A stretch of 64,000 bases of DNA from Bradyrhizobium guangxiense (GTDB taxonomy: Bacteria; Pseudomonadota; Alphaproteobacteria; Rhizobiales; Xanthobacteraceae), in NCBI RefSeq assembly GCF_004114915.1, contig NZ_CP022219.1, forward strand, positions 6,726,501 to 6,790,500, in the 5' to 3' direction. Positions 7,939-16,806 of this stretch are shown here, piece by piece. Under the pieces are notes generated by a model. That model did not search any database and was not told the DNA's origin. It saw nothing but the letters and a program-made list of their open reading frames with translations. Every line of letters starts with the position of its first letter. Position 1 is the stretch's first letter. A program made the position numbers and the translations under genes.

Positions 7939-8541
7939 CTAGCTGCCCGCCTTGCCGTCCGGTCTGGCACCCGGCGGGTCGATCCAGCCCACATTGCCGT
8001 CAGCCCGGCGGTAGATGATGTTCACCCGGCCGCTGGAGCCATGCTGAAATACCAGGCAGGGGGCGCCGCTCAGGTCGAGTTCCATGACCGCCTCGCTGAC
8101 CGACAGTGGCTTCAGCGAGGTGGTCGCCTCGGCGATGATGACGGGGCTGTAGCCGGTGACCTCGTCTTCGCCCTCGGGCGCCTCGAGCACGTAGCTGGTG
8201 GCATCGAGCGCCGCCATCGCCTCGGAGGCGACATGGGCCTTGCGGGCGGAGCGGTCCTTGAGCCGGTTCTTGTAGCGGCGCAGCCGCTTCTCGATCATCA
8301 GCAGCGCCTGGTCGGCGCTGGCATAGGCATCCGGCGCGTTCGAATCGGCCTCCAGCGTGATCCCGGAATCGAGGTGCAGGGCGCAGTCGGTGCGGAAGCC
8401 GAAGCCGTCCTTGCTGAGCGTGATGTGGCCGGAATAATTGCCGTCGAAATATTTGCGCAGCACCTCGTCGGTACGGTCGGCAACGCGGCCACGCAGGGCC
8501 TCACCGACGCTGATGCTCTTGCCCGAAATCCGGAGGGTCAT
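7939..8541 (-). CDS. hpf: Ribosome hibernation promoting factor, long form (HPF/RaiA)
   Basis: This 200-residue protein binds the 30S subunit and promotes 100S ribosome dimers in stationary phase. The N-terminal S30AE domain covers about residues 1-110 (MTLRISGKSISVGEALRGRV, KIRR-type basic face near 90). A linker leads to the C-terminal dimerisation domain at about 140-195 (SVSEAVMELDLSGAPCLVFQ, NIIYRRADGNVGWIDPP). Two domains in about 200 residues define long HPF. It lies 82 bp downstream of rpoN, the common alphaproteobacterial order. Confidence 0.95.
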   Translation of the reverse strand: MTLRISGKSISVGEALRGRVADRTDEVLRKYFDGNYSGHITLSKDGFGFRTDCALHLDSGITLEADSNAPDAYASADQALLMIEKRLRRYKNRLKDRSARKAHVASEAMAALDATSYVLEAPEGEDEVTGYSPVIIAEATTSLKPLSVSEAVMELDLSGAPCLVFQHGSSGRVNIIYRRADGNVGWIDPPGARPDGKAGS

Positions 8542-8623
8542 GGATGCCTCGCTTGGTTTGCTTGCCTAGCTTGGACCGGTCGCAACGGGGAGCCGAGAGT
8601 AGCGCGATTTCGCGCCGGCGCAA

Positions 8624-10243
8624 TCAGGCCGGTTCGGTGTTGCGGGAACGATCGGACAATGCGGTGGAGAGGACGTTACCAAGAGCGCTCTGCTTGTCGC
8701 GGCGGCGTTGCACCGAGGAAGGAATGCGCATGGCTTCGCGGTACTTCGCGACCGTGCGGCGGGCAATATCAATGCCCGAGGCGCGCAAGCGTTCCACGAT
8801 GGTGTCGTCCGACAGGATCGCCGTTGGCTCTTCGGAATCGATCAGCTGCTTGATGTGGTGGCGCACGGCTTCGGCCGAATGCGCTTCGCCCCCGTCGGCC
8901 GAGGCGATCGAGGCCGTGAAGAAATATTTCAATTCAAACGTGCCGCGATTGGTCGCCATGTACTTGTTGGCGGTGACGCGCGACACCGTGGATTCATGCA
9001 TCTGGATGGCGTCGGCGACGGCTTTCAGGTTGAGCGGCCGCAAATGCGCCACGCCGTGGGTGAAGAAGCCGTCCTGCTGGCGCACGATCTCGGTTGCAAC
9101 CTTCAGGATGGTGCGGGCGCGCTGGTCGAGCGCGCGCACCAGCCAGGTCGCGTTCTGCAGCGCGTCGGTGAAATAGGACTTGTCGCCGTCCTTGCCGACC
9201 TTCTTCGACAGCTCGGAATAGTAGGTCTGGTTGACCAGCACGCGCGGCAAGGTGTCGCTGTTGAGCTCGACATGCCAACCGCCGTCGGGACCCGGGCGGA
9301 CATAGACGTCGGGCACCATGGTCTGCAAACGTGCCGAGCCGAACTTCATGCCGGGCTTGGGATTGAGGCGGCGGATCTCGCCGATCATGTCGGCGATGTC
9401 CTCGTCGTCGACGCCGCAGATCTTGCGCAGAGCGGCGATGTCGCGCTTGGCGAGCAGGTCGAGATGTTCGACGAGCGCCTGCATCGCGGGGTCGTAGCGG
9501 TCGAGCTCGCGGAGCTGGATCGCCAGGCACTCACTCAGATTGCGCGCGCAGACGCCGGGCGGATCGAACTTTTGCAGCACGGCGAGAACGTCCTCGACGT
9601 CGGCCTGCGATGCGCAAAGCCGTTCGGCGGCCTGGCCGAGATCGCCCGGCAGATAGCCGGCCTCGTCGACGAGATCGATCAGGTACTGGCCGATCATGCG
9701 CTGCGCCGGCGCGGTGAAGGCCACCGCGAGCTGCTCGGCGAGATGGTCCGACAGCGTTGTCTCGGCCGCGACAAAAGCTTCGAGATTGTAGTCTTCGTCA
9801 CCCGAGGCGCCGCCGCCCCATTCGGTATAGGTGGTCGGCGCTGCGTCCTGTGCGTTGCGTGCCGCGGCCTCGGCGGGGTCCTCGGAGAAGACGTTGTCGA
9901 GGCCCGTGTCCAGGGTCTGCTCGATCTCGGCGCGGGTGCCGAGATCCTTGCTCATCCATTCTTCCTGGCCCGGCTCGAAGCCTTCCGCGCTGCCGCCAAA
10001 GCCGTCATCGCCGCCCTGGCCGCCGGATTCGTCGCGATCAGCGAACTGGCCCGCTTCGGCCGAGGCTTCCGCCGGACCCTCGTCGCTGGCCCGTTCCAGC
10101 AGGGGGTTACGTTCCAGCTCCTCTTCCACGAACGTCGTGAGATCGAGATTGGACAATTGCAGCAGCTTGATCGCCTGCATCAGCTGCGGCGTCATCACCA
10201 GCGACTGCGACTGCCGGAACTCTAATCTCTGCGTGAGTGCCAT
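8624..10243 (-). CDS. rpoN: RNA polymerase sigma-54 factor RpoN
   Basis: This 539-residue sigma factor serves nitrogen-fixation, nitrogen-assimilation and related enhancer-dependent promoters. The glutamine-rich activator-interacting region I is at residues 1-50 (RLEFRQSQSLVMTPQLMQAI), followed by an acidic region II (about 60-130), the core-binding domain (about 150-330), an HTH (about 400-440) and the RpoN box ARRTVAKYRE near 505. Length and order are standard. The preceding lptB and following hpf on the same strand are the classic neighbours. Confidence 0.97.
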   Translation of the reverse strand: MALTQRLEFRQSQSLVMTPQLMQAIKLLQLSNLDLTTFVEEELERNPLLERASDEGPAEASAEAGQFADRDESGGQGGDDGFGGSAEGFEPGQEEWMSKDLGTRAEIEQTLDTGLDNVFSEDPAEAAARNAQDAAPTTYTEWGGGASGDEDYNLEAFVAAETTLSDHLAEQLAVAFTAPAQRMIGQYLIDLVDEAGYLPGDLGQAAERLCASQADVEDVLAVLQKFDPPGVCARNLSECLAIQLRELDRYDPAMQALVEHLDLLAKRDIAALRKICGVDDEDIADMIGEIRRLNPKPGMKFGSARLQTMVPDVYVRPGPDGGWHVELNSDTLPRVLVNQTYYSELSKKVGKDGDKSYFTDALQNATWLVRALDQRARTILKVATEIVRQQDGFFTHGVAHLRPLNLKAVADAIQMHESTVSRVTANKYMATNRGTFELKYFFTASIASADGGEAHSAEAVRHHIKQLIDSEEPTAILSDDTIVERLRASGIDIARRTVAKYREAMRIPSSVQRRRDKQSALGNVLSTALSDRSRNTEPA

Positions 10244-10333
10244 GAAGCAAGAACCGTTCCCAAAAATTGGTCCGATTTTTGCTTATCCTAGTCCGAGCCC
10301 GATGTACACGCCTTGACGAAACGCAAAAACGGG

Positions 10334-11341
10334 CTAGAGGCGGAATTCCTCGCCAAGGTAAAGGCGGCGCACGTCCGGATCGGCCACGATCTCATCCGGG
10401 CTCCCCTCGGTCAAGATTTCACCGGCATAGACGATATAGGCGCGATCGGTGAGGCCGAGCGTCTCGCGCACATTGTGGTCGGTGATGAGCACGCCGATGC
10501 CGCGATTGGTGAGATGGCGGACGAGGTCCTGAATGTCGCCGACCGCGATCGGGTCGATGCCGGCGAAGGGCTCGTCGAGCAGCATGTAGTTCGGACGCGT
10601 CGCCAGCGCACGCGCGATCTCGACGCGGCGCCGCTCGCCGCCGGACAGCGCGATCGACGGCGATTTGCGCAGCCGCGTGATGTTGAATTCATCGAGCAGG
10701 GAATCGAGCTGCTGCTCGCGCTTCTTGCGCGAGGGCTCGACCACTTCGAGCACGGCGCGGATGTTCTGCTCGACGGTGAGGCCGCGGAAAATCGAGGCTT
10801 CCTGCGGCAGGTAGCCGATGCCGAGCCGTGCGCGCTGATACATCGGGAGCCTGGTGACGTCGTGGCCGTCGAGCTCGATCGCGCCGCGATCGGCCTTGAT
10901 CAGGCCGGTGATCATGTAGAACACGGTGGTCTTGCCGGCGCCGTTCGGGCCGAGCAGGCCGACCGCTTCGCCGCGTCGCACATAGATGCTGACGCCGCGC
11001 ACCACCTGGCGACTGCCGAAGGCCTTTTCCACGCTATGCACAGCCAGGAAGCCCGGCCGCTTCAACAGCTGCGGCCCGCCTATGCCATTGGATTTGGCGG
11101 TGTTCCGCAAGGGGTGAACGGCCTGCGGGCGCGGCTCTGCCTGATAGTCGGCTTGATAGTCACCCTGGAACTGATCGGGCGCACGCATCGCGCGGTCACG
11201 GGCCATCGGCGGCGCGTCCCGGATCGGGCTGGTCACGAGTCCCCCGACGCTGTCACCGAGCGCGGTGATGTCCTGACGGGCAAATCCTGGCCGGCCGCGC
11301 TTGGCGGGGCGCCGACGGAACATGCTGAAGAGATCGACCAT
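10334..11341 (-). CDS. lptB: LPS export ABC transporter ATPase LptB with long N-terminal extension
   Basis: This cytoplasmic ATPase drives LptFG in extracting LPS from the inner membrane and passing it to LptC and LptA. Walker [10 protein letters not shown] is at residues 131-139, the signature [15 protein letters not shown] near 240, Walker [12 protein letters not shown] near 260 and the switch His in LITDHN near 292. LptB is usually about 240 residues. This one has about 95 extra N-terminal residues, rich in Arg, Pro, Gln and Tyr, with no domain I recognise. If the extension is untranslated, the start would be an internal codon close to [14 protein letters not shown] (about residue 96). Confidence 0.93.
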   Translation of the reverse strand: MVDLFSMFRRRPAKRGRPGFARQDITALGDSVGGLVTSPIRDAPPMARDRAMRAPDQFQGDYQADYQAEPRPQAVHPLRNTAKSNGIGGPQLLKRPGFLAVHSVEKAFGSRQVVRGVSIYVRRGEAVGLLGPNGAGKTTVFYMITGLIKADRGAIELDGHDVTRLPMYQRARLGIGYLPQEASIFRGLTVEQNIRAVLEVVEPSRKKREQQLDSLLDEFNITRLRKSPSIALSGGERRRVEIARALATRPNYMLLDEPFAGIDPIAVGDIQDLVRHLTNRGIGVLITDHNVRETLGLTDRAYIVYAGEILTEGSPDEIVADPDVRRLYLGEEFRL

Positions 11342-11564
11342 CCCCGCCTTCTAGCCTTTCGCGACGATTCTTTCGCGAATTCGCGTGATCTACCGCACCG
11401 GCCTTTCGATTCGCCGACGCAGCATGAGTGAAGGGATGTCTCATGCCCAGTGAAACACGCCCGAAAAGCGGCGAACCCCGCTTCGAAAGCCCTGTGCGCT
11501 AGATACAGTCTCGCCGGCCAAGCTTCAACCTCGGTTCGGCGGCGTCCGAACCAAGCCGTTGAAT
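11342..11564. other. Spacer between lptA and lptB
   Basis: This 223-bp gap has no coding signal. Its sequence is less GC-rich from about 11500 to 11580. It probably holds the 5' region of the lptB-rpoN transcript. No clear motif was assigned. Confidence 0.4.
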
Positions 11565-12299
11565 TTATTTCGGTTTACTTGCGCCAGGCAGTTGCAGCGG
11601 CGGCGCCCCGCCGGACTTGCCGCCTGGTCCGCCCTGGCCGCAATCATTGCCGGCGCCCTGCGGCAGCAGGACCTGAACCCGGCCGGTGTCGGATTCCACG
11701 CGGGACACCCCGGTCGTCATGTCGACCGTCAGCCGGTCACCGCGCATCACGTTCTTGCACTGCGTCAGGACCACCGGGCCCGGGCCGCCGAGCATGGTGA
11801 TGAGATTGGTCTTGGTGTCGAACACGGCGGTCTCGCCCGTCACCACCTGGTCCTTCTGGGTGACCACGACATTGCCGCGCGCCTCGAGCCGTTTGATCGA
11901 GGAACTGCCGCCCGGACCCGGCTGCGCCGATTGCATCGGCGCCGATTTCGCGCCCTTCGCCGCTGGCTGCGGTGTGGACGGCTTGTCGCCGCCGGACTCG
12001 TAGAACACCACCAGCGTCTTCGAGGTCATGGTGGTGTCGCCCTGCACGACCTTCACGTTGCCGGAGAAGGTCGCCTCCTTCTTCTTGTCGTGCATCTCGA
12101 GCGCGGCGGCCTCGATCTGGATCGGCTGGTCGCGGGTCTGCGAAAAGCCCTGCATCGCGTTGGGCACGCCCTGCATCGCGCTCTGCGCCATGGCCGCACC
12201 GCCAGCGACCAGCGCGATGCCGACTGCAAGTGCAGCCGCGCCGACGATGGCGCACCGCGGATCGTCGCTGCGCGAAAGGATCTTGGTCATGAAAATCAT
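11565..12299 (-). CDS. lptA: LPS transport periplasmic protein LptA (OstA-like)
   Basis: This 244-residue periplasmic bridge protein has a signal peptide at about residues 15-40 (GAAALAVGIALVAGGAAMAQ). An OstA/LptA jellyroll domain follows (QPIQIEAAALEMHDKKKEAT, FSGNVKVVQGDTTMTSKTL, ARGNVVVTQKDQVVTGETAVFD). The tail is low-complexity, rich in Gly, Pro and Gln. Its ATG overlaps the lptC stop by ATGA, so the pair is coupled. A second in-frame ATG (MTKILS) lies 3 codons in and cannot be excluded as the start. Confidence 0.92.
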   Translation of the reverse strand: MIFMTKILSRSDDPRCAIVGAAALAVGIALVAGGAAMAQSAMQGVPNAMQGFSQTRDQPIQIEAAALEMHDKKKEATFSGNVKVVQGDTTMTSKTLVVFYESGGDKPSTPQPAAKGAKSAPMQSAQPGPGGSSSIKRLEARGNVVVTQKDQVVTGETAVFDTKTNLITMLGGPGPVVLTQCKNVMRGDRLTVDMTTGVSRVESDTGRVQVLLPQGAGNDCGQGGPGGKSGGAPPLQLPGASKPK

Positions 12300-13054
12300 C
12301 TTGAGTTGGCAGACCTGTTCTGAGGCGTACGTGTCTTCGCCGCCGGCGGCGCAGGCTCGACCGGCACGGGCTGTGCGACCGCGGGGTCGTCCAGCTTGTC
12401 CAGATGCATCACCACATTGCCTTCAAAGCGGATGACGTCGCCGCCTTCGGTGATGCGCAAGCGGTCCGCGGTCAGCGTGCCGTTGGTCAGCTTGACGTCG
12501 ACACGCTCGTCCGAGGAGACCGTGCCCTTGGCCATGTCGACGAAGGCCGAGTTCAGTCGCGCCTCGTAGCCGGTCGAGGTGCGCAGGAAGATATCCTTGT
12601 GCAGGTCGAGCTGCTGCTGCTTGTTGTCGAAGCGGCCGGTGCGGGCATCGAGCAGCAGGGTGGATTGATCCTCCATCAGCACTTTCGCGCGCAGGTCCTT
12701 GAGGTCGACGTGATCGGGATCGGTGATGTCCTGCGTCGCGGTCTTGGCCCAGAGCTCGTAGGGCCGCTGATCCGGGGTGAAGCCGGACAGATGCGGCGAT
12801 TCCATCGTGATCTTGGTGCCCGACACCACCATGTTCTCGACGGTGAGCGGCAGCTCCGGAATCCTGAACTTGTTGAAGAAGGCGATGTAGATGATCACGG
12901 CCATGGCCACGACCACCGTCGCCGGGACCGAGACCCGCAGAATCCGCACCAGGCGGCTGTGGCGCGCCGCGCTGGCAAACTTCGCCGCAAGCGCGGCGTC
13001 GTAGGTGGGATTGTGGGCCGAATTCACCTGAGCTCCTGAGGTGTCGCTCGCCAA
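12296..13054 (-). CDS. lptC: LPS export system protein LptC
   Basis: This 252-residue bitopic inner-membrane protein receives LPS from LptB2FG and hands it to LptA. One N-terminal transmembrane helix at about residues 40-62 (VSVPATVVVAMAVIIYIAFF) precedes a periplasmic beta-jellyroll of the DUF1239/LptC type (VENMVVSGTKITMESPHLSG, LWAKTATQDITDPDHVDLK, RVDVKLTNGTLTADRLRI). The C-terminus (after about 225) is a Pro/Ala/Arg tail. It lies 147 bp downstream of rnd and overlaps lptA by 4 nt. Confidence 0.9.
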   Translation of the reverse strand: MASDTSGAQVNSAHNPTYDAALAAKFASAARHSRLVRILRVSVPATVVVAMAVIIYIAFFNKFRIPELPLTVENMVVSGTKITMESPHLSGFTPDQRPYELWAKTATQDITDPDHVDLKDLRAKVLMEDQSTLLLDARTGRFDNKQQQLDLHKDIFLRTSTGYEARLNSAFVDMAKGTVSSDERVDVKLTNGTLTADRLRITEGGDVIRFEGNVVMHLDKLDDPAVAQPVPVEPAPPAAKTRTPQNRSANSR

Positions 13055-13100
13055 GCCGGGTTGCAGGGCGCCCCATTGTACCCGTCACCGCCCCGATATG

Positions 13101-13145
13101 CAGCCTTGGACATATCAGGCTTGGAGGTATCAGCCTTGGACAGGC
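13101..13145. repeat. Three tandem 15-bp repeats between rnd and lptC
   Basis: The units are CAGCCTTGGACATAT, CAGGCTTGGAGGTAT and CAGCCTTGGACAGGC, head to tail and imperfect. They sit just upstream of lptC in its 5' region. The core resembles that of the 14-bp array at 23363-23460. Confidence 0.65.
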
Positions 13146-13201
13146 CGCAGGAAAGTGTCCGAAACGGGGCGCAGCCCGAAGTCTCGCCGGCGACCAAGGG
13201 C

Positions 13202-13816
13202 TCAGGAATGCGCGAAAATGTCCTCTTCCGCCCAGCCCTGGAGGTCGAGCAGGGCACGGGTCGGCAGGAAGTCGAAACAGGCCTTTGCCAGCGCCGCGCG
13301 GCCTTCCCGGACCAGCATGGCATCGAGCCGCTCGCGCAAGGCATGCAGATGCAGCACGTCGGAGGCGGCGTAGGCGAGCTGCGGCTCGGTCAGGCTGTCG
13401 GAACCCCAGTCGCTGGACTGCTGCTGCTTGGAAAGGTCGACATTGAGCACCTCGCGCACCAGGTCCTTCAAGCCATGCCGGTCGGTGTAGGTGCGGGTCA
13501 GGCGCGAGGCAATCTTGGTGCAATAGATCGGCCCGGTCATGACGCCGAAGGTCTGGTACAGCACCGCGACGTCAAACCGCGCGAAGTGGAAGATTTTTGT
13601 GATGGCAGGATTGCCCAGCAGGGCCTTCAGGTTCGGCGCGTCGGTATGGCCCTTGGGGATCTGCACCACGTCGGCGCTGCCGTCGCCGGGCGAGAGCTGC
13701 ACCACGCAGAGCCGGTCACGGTGCGGGTTGAGCCCCATGGTCTCGGTGTCGATCGCCACCGCTCCGGTGTAGCGGGACAGGTCGGGCAGGTCGCCGCGAT
13801 GCAGGCGTACGGTCAT
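13202..13816 (-). CDS. rnd: Ribonuclease D, short form
   Basis: This 204-residue 3'-5' exoribonuclease of the DEDDy superfamily would act in tRNA and small-RNA 3' processing. Exo I is VAIDTETMGLN (about residues 20-30), Exo II lies around IFHFARFDVAVL and Exo III is QLAYAASDVLHLHAL (Tyr and Asp). It lacks the C-terminal HRDC domains of E. coli RNase D, which is normal for the short alphaproteobacterial form. Its position upstream of lptC is conserved in this group. Confidence 0.92.
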   Translation of the reverse strand: MTVRLHRGDLPDLSRYTGAVAIDTETMGLNPHRDRLCVVQLSPGDGSADVVQIPKGHTDAPNLKALLGNPAITKIFHFARFDVAVLYQTFGVMTGPIYCTKIASRLTRTYTDRHGLKDLVREVLNVDLSKQQQSSDWGSDSLTEPQLAYAASDVLHLHALRERLDAMLVREGRAALAKACFDFLPTRALLDLQGWAEEDIFAHS

Positions 13817-14073
13817 GGCGTGTCAAAACCTCGGGTCGAATCGGTCACGTCGGCACAATAACGAATTCGGATTGCCCGCGGTGTAGCCATTGCCGGCGGG
13901 GCGCGCAAGCAAGGTTGCGCGCGAGGGGCGGACGGCGCCCGGCCGGCGGGCTGTTGCCGGGATCCCACAGCCCGGCGGGGGCTTCGCAATTCAGCGCAAT
14001 CTGTGCCCTGCGTCCCGTGGACATCGTCCCGGCCGACCCCATCTGCCAGTCTTGCCTGCTCCCTGCCCCCACC

Positions 14074-15360
14074 ATGAATCAGGTGCCAATGACCGAACAG
14101 ACGCTCGCCGCGCCGATCGACGACCGACGGGACCAGCAACGCGGCTTCTCGCGCTATCAAGCGCTCCTCATCGCGCTGCTCGCGTTCACGCAGTTCACGA
14201 TCATCCTCGACTTCATCATCATGTCGCCGCTCGGCGCCATCCTGATGCCCGCACTCGGCATCACGGCGGGGCAATTCGGCGTCGCAGTGTCGGCCTATGC
14301 ATTCAGCGCGGGCATTTCGGGCGTGCTGGCCGCCGGCTTTGCCGACCGCTTCGACCGCAAGCGCCTGCTGCTGTTCTTCTATGTCGGCTTCACGCTCGGT
14401 ACCATGCTGTGCGCCGCGGCGCCGAACTACCACGTGCTGCTGCTGGGGCGGATCGTCACCGGATTGTTCGGCGGCGTGATCGGCTCGGTGGTGCTCGCCA
14501 TCGTCACCGACTTGTTTCCGCTGCAGCTGCGCGGCCGCGTGATGGGTTACATCCAGACCGCATTCGCCGCGAGCCAGGTGCTGGGCATTCCGGCCGGGCT
14601 GTTCCTCGCCAATCACTGGAGCTGGCACCTCTGCTTCGTCGCGATTGTCGTCGTGTCGATCGCCGCGATCGCCGTCATCGCCTTCGCCATGGAGCCGGTC
14701 GATGCGCATCTGAAGCTGAAGCAGGACAGGAATCCATTCCATCATCTGATCGCGACCGTGGCGCAGCCGCGTTACACGCTGGCGTTCCTGGTCACGACGC
14801 TGCTGGCGACCGGCGGCTACATGCTGATGCCGTTCTCCAGCGCCTACACCGTGCACAATCTCGGCATCGACATCACGCATCTGCCGACGATCTATCTCGT
14901 CTCCGGCCTGTTCAGCATCGTCACCGGACCGCTGGTCGGAAGAGCGAGCGATTCCTTCGGCAAGTTCCCGACCTTCGTGTTCGGCTGCGTGATGACGGTG
15001 GTCATGGTGCTGATCTACACAAATCTCGGTCACGTCTCGCTGGCGACCGCGATCCTCGTCAACGTGCTGATGTTCATCGGCATCTTCTCGCGCATGATCC
15101 CCTCGACGGCGCTGATGTCCGCGATCCCCGATCCCGACCAGCGCGGCTCGTTCAGCGCGGTCAGCGCCTCGCTGCAGCAGCTCTCCGGAGGGCTGGGTTC
15201 CGTGCTCGCTGGCGCGATCATCGTGCAGGCGCCTGACGGTGCACTGATCCATTTCGACCGGATCGGCTACGTCGTGGTGACCACGACGATCGTCACGCTG
15301 GTCGCGATGTATTTCGTGCAGAAGGCGGTGGCCGAGCGGACGGGGAAGAGGGTGGTGTGA
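14074..15360 (+). CDS. Major facilitator superfamily transporter
   Basis: This 428-residue polytopic transporter has about 12 hydrophobic segments, and the MFS loop signature between helices 2 and 3 is recognisable in AGFADRFDRKRLLLFFY. The drug:proton or sugar-efflux type (AraJ/DHA1-like) is likely, but the substrate cannot be read from sequence. The ATG at 14074 is chosen because the upstream extension is Arg/Pro-rich non-coding-type sequence; ATG 14089 (MTEQTL) is an alternative. It is monocistronic, divergent from rnd, and ends before tRNA-Leu. Confidence 0.85.
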   Translation: MNQVPMTEQTLAAPIDDRRDQQRGFSRYQALLIALLAFTQFTIILDFIIMSPLGAILMPALGITAGQFGVAVSAYAFSAGISGVLAAGFADRFDRKRLLLFFYVGFTLGTMLCAAAPNYHVLLLGRIVTGLFGGVIGSVVLAIVTDLFPLQLRGRVMGYIQTAFAASQVLGIPAGLFLANHWSWHLCFVAIVVVSIAAIAVIAFAMEPVDAHLKLKQDRNPFHHLIATVAQPRYTLAFLVTTLLATGGYMLMPFSSAYTVHNLGIDITHLPTIYLVSGLFSIVTGPLVGRASDSFGKFPTFVFGCVMTVVMVLIYTNLGHVSLATAILVNVLMFIGIFSRMIPSTALMSAIPDPDQRGSFSAVSASLQQLSGGLGSVLAGAIIVQAPDGALIHFDRIGYVVVTTTIVTLVAMYFVQKAVAERTGKRVV

Positions 15361-15473
15361 GGACGAGTGGGCCGACTTGGCGTACCGGGGGACCGTCACG
15401 ACGGCGACTTAGGATCGCGCGCCCGCTATCTCCGATCGGAAGCAGCCTGATCTTGCGTCCGAATTCCGCAAAA

Positions 15474-15560
<87 letters not shown>

Positions 15561-15702
15561 ATGCCGTTTGGGGCACGGAGGCGGTTACTACGGTTCGGTG
15601 ACGCCGTTGTCAATTCATGCTTGAAGGCCGGTTCGGGATGCCGATTGCGCATCGCAAACCGGCCCGATACAAGCCTGACAAGACGCACTCTTTTCCGCAG
15701 GA

Positions 15703-16677
15703 ATGGCTCCCATGGCATCGAATCTGGACACGCTGGTCACGGTTTTCGGCGGATCGGGGTTTTTGGGCCGCAGCGTGGTCCGCGCCCTGTGCAAGCGCGA
15801 TTACCGGGTCCGGGTCGCGGTCCGGCGGCCGGAACTGGCCGGCTTCCTGCAGCCGCTTGGCCGGGTCGGGCAGGTCCACACCGTACAGGCGAATCTGCGC
15901 TATCCGGCCTCGGTCGAGGCGGCGCTGCGTGATTCGCATGTCGTGATCAATCTGGTCGGCATTCTCGCCGAGGGCGGCGAGCAGACCTTCGACGCCGTTC
16001 AGGCCCGGGGCGCCGAGACGGTCGCCAAGGCGGCGGCCGCAGCCGCAGCCGAGCTGGTGCATGTCTCGGCGATCGGCGCCGATGCCGAATCGCCCTCGCG
16101 CTATGCCAGGGCCAAGGCGGCCGGCGAAGCGGCCGTCCTGGCAGCGGTGCCCTCGGCCACGATCTTCCGCCCCTCCGTGATGTTCGGCCCCGAGGACCAG
16201 TTCACCAACCGCTTTGCCGCGCTGGCCCGGATCTCGCCGGTGCTGCCGTTGATCGGGGGCGAGACGAAGATGCAGCCGGTCTATGTCGGCGACGTCGCCA
16301 CCGCGATCGCGGACGCCGTCGATGGCAAGGCCAAGGCGGGCGCGACGTACGAGCTCGGCGGGCCGGAAGTGCTGACCATGCGCGAGATCATCGAGGCCAT
16401 CCTCGAGATCACCGACCGCGAGCGGATGCTGGTGCCGCTGCCGTTCGGCCTCGCCCGCTTCAAGGCCGCCTTCCTGCAATTCGCGCCGGGCGCGTTCAAG
16501 CTGACGCCGGACCAGGTCACGCTGCTCGAGCGCGACAATGTCGTGTCGGAGGCGGCCAAGGCGGCCGGGCTGACGCTGGAAGGGCTCGGCATTCAGGCCG
16601 ACTCGCTGGAAGCGATCGCCCCGCAATATCTCTGGCGTTTCCGCGCCGCCGGCCAGTTCCAGCGCAAGAGCGCGTAA
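15703..16677 (+). CDS. Complex I NDUFA9-type SDR family NAD(P)-binding protein
   Basis: This 324-residue atypical short-chain dehydrogenase has the Rossmann glycine motif VFGGSGFLGRSVVRAL at about residues 12-27. The later blocks HVSAIGADAESPSRYARAKAAGE, SATIFRPSVMFGPEDQF and MQPVYVGDVATAI are typical of the NDUFA9-like family. In mitochondria and alphaproteobacteria this protein associates with NADH:ubiquinone oxidoreductase; it may also be a free nucleoside-sugar epimerase-like enzyme. MASNLDT, four residues in, is an equally possible start. Confidence 0.87.
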   Translation: MAPMASNLDTLVTVFGGSGFLGRSVVRALCKRDYRVRVAVRRPELAGFLQPLGRVGQVHTVQANLRYPASVEAALRDSHVVINLVGILAEGGEQTFDAVQARGAETVAKAAAAAAAELVHVSAIGADAESPSRYARAKAAGEAAVLAAVPSATIFRPSVMFGPEDQFTNRFAALARISPVLPLIGGETKMQPVYVGDVATAIADAVDGKAKAGATYELGGPEVLTMREIIEAILEITDRERMLVPLPFGLARFKAAFLQFAPGAFKLTPDQVTLLERDNVVSEAAKAAGLTLEGLGIQADSLEAIAPQYLWRFRAAGQFQRKSA

Positions 16678-16685
16678 GAAGCTTC

Positions 16686-16749
16686 CTCACCCGCGGTCTC
16701 TCTGACCTCTCCCGCTTGCGGAAGAGGGCGGCACCTCGTGCCGGGTGAG
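16686..16749. repeat. Intergenic palindromic repeat between NDUFA9-like gene and uppP
   Basis: CTCACCCG (16686-16693) and CGGGTGAG (16742-16749) form the outer stem. Inside, CCTCTCCCGCTTGCGGAAGAGG is a second near-palindrome. It lies between convergent genes and may double as a terminator. Confidence 0.6.
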
Positions 16750-16806
16750 CAGACTGCCGCCGCGGTCACAGCGCAGAATTCAGCGCCGTGTCGAGGGTCT
16801 TGAAGC

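Noticed and set aside
13890..15236. 448-codon frame and the 528-codon antisense frame over the MFS gene
   Set aside because: Both are composition artefacts; only the 14074-15360 frame has MFS segments.
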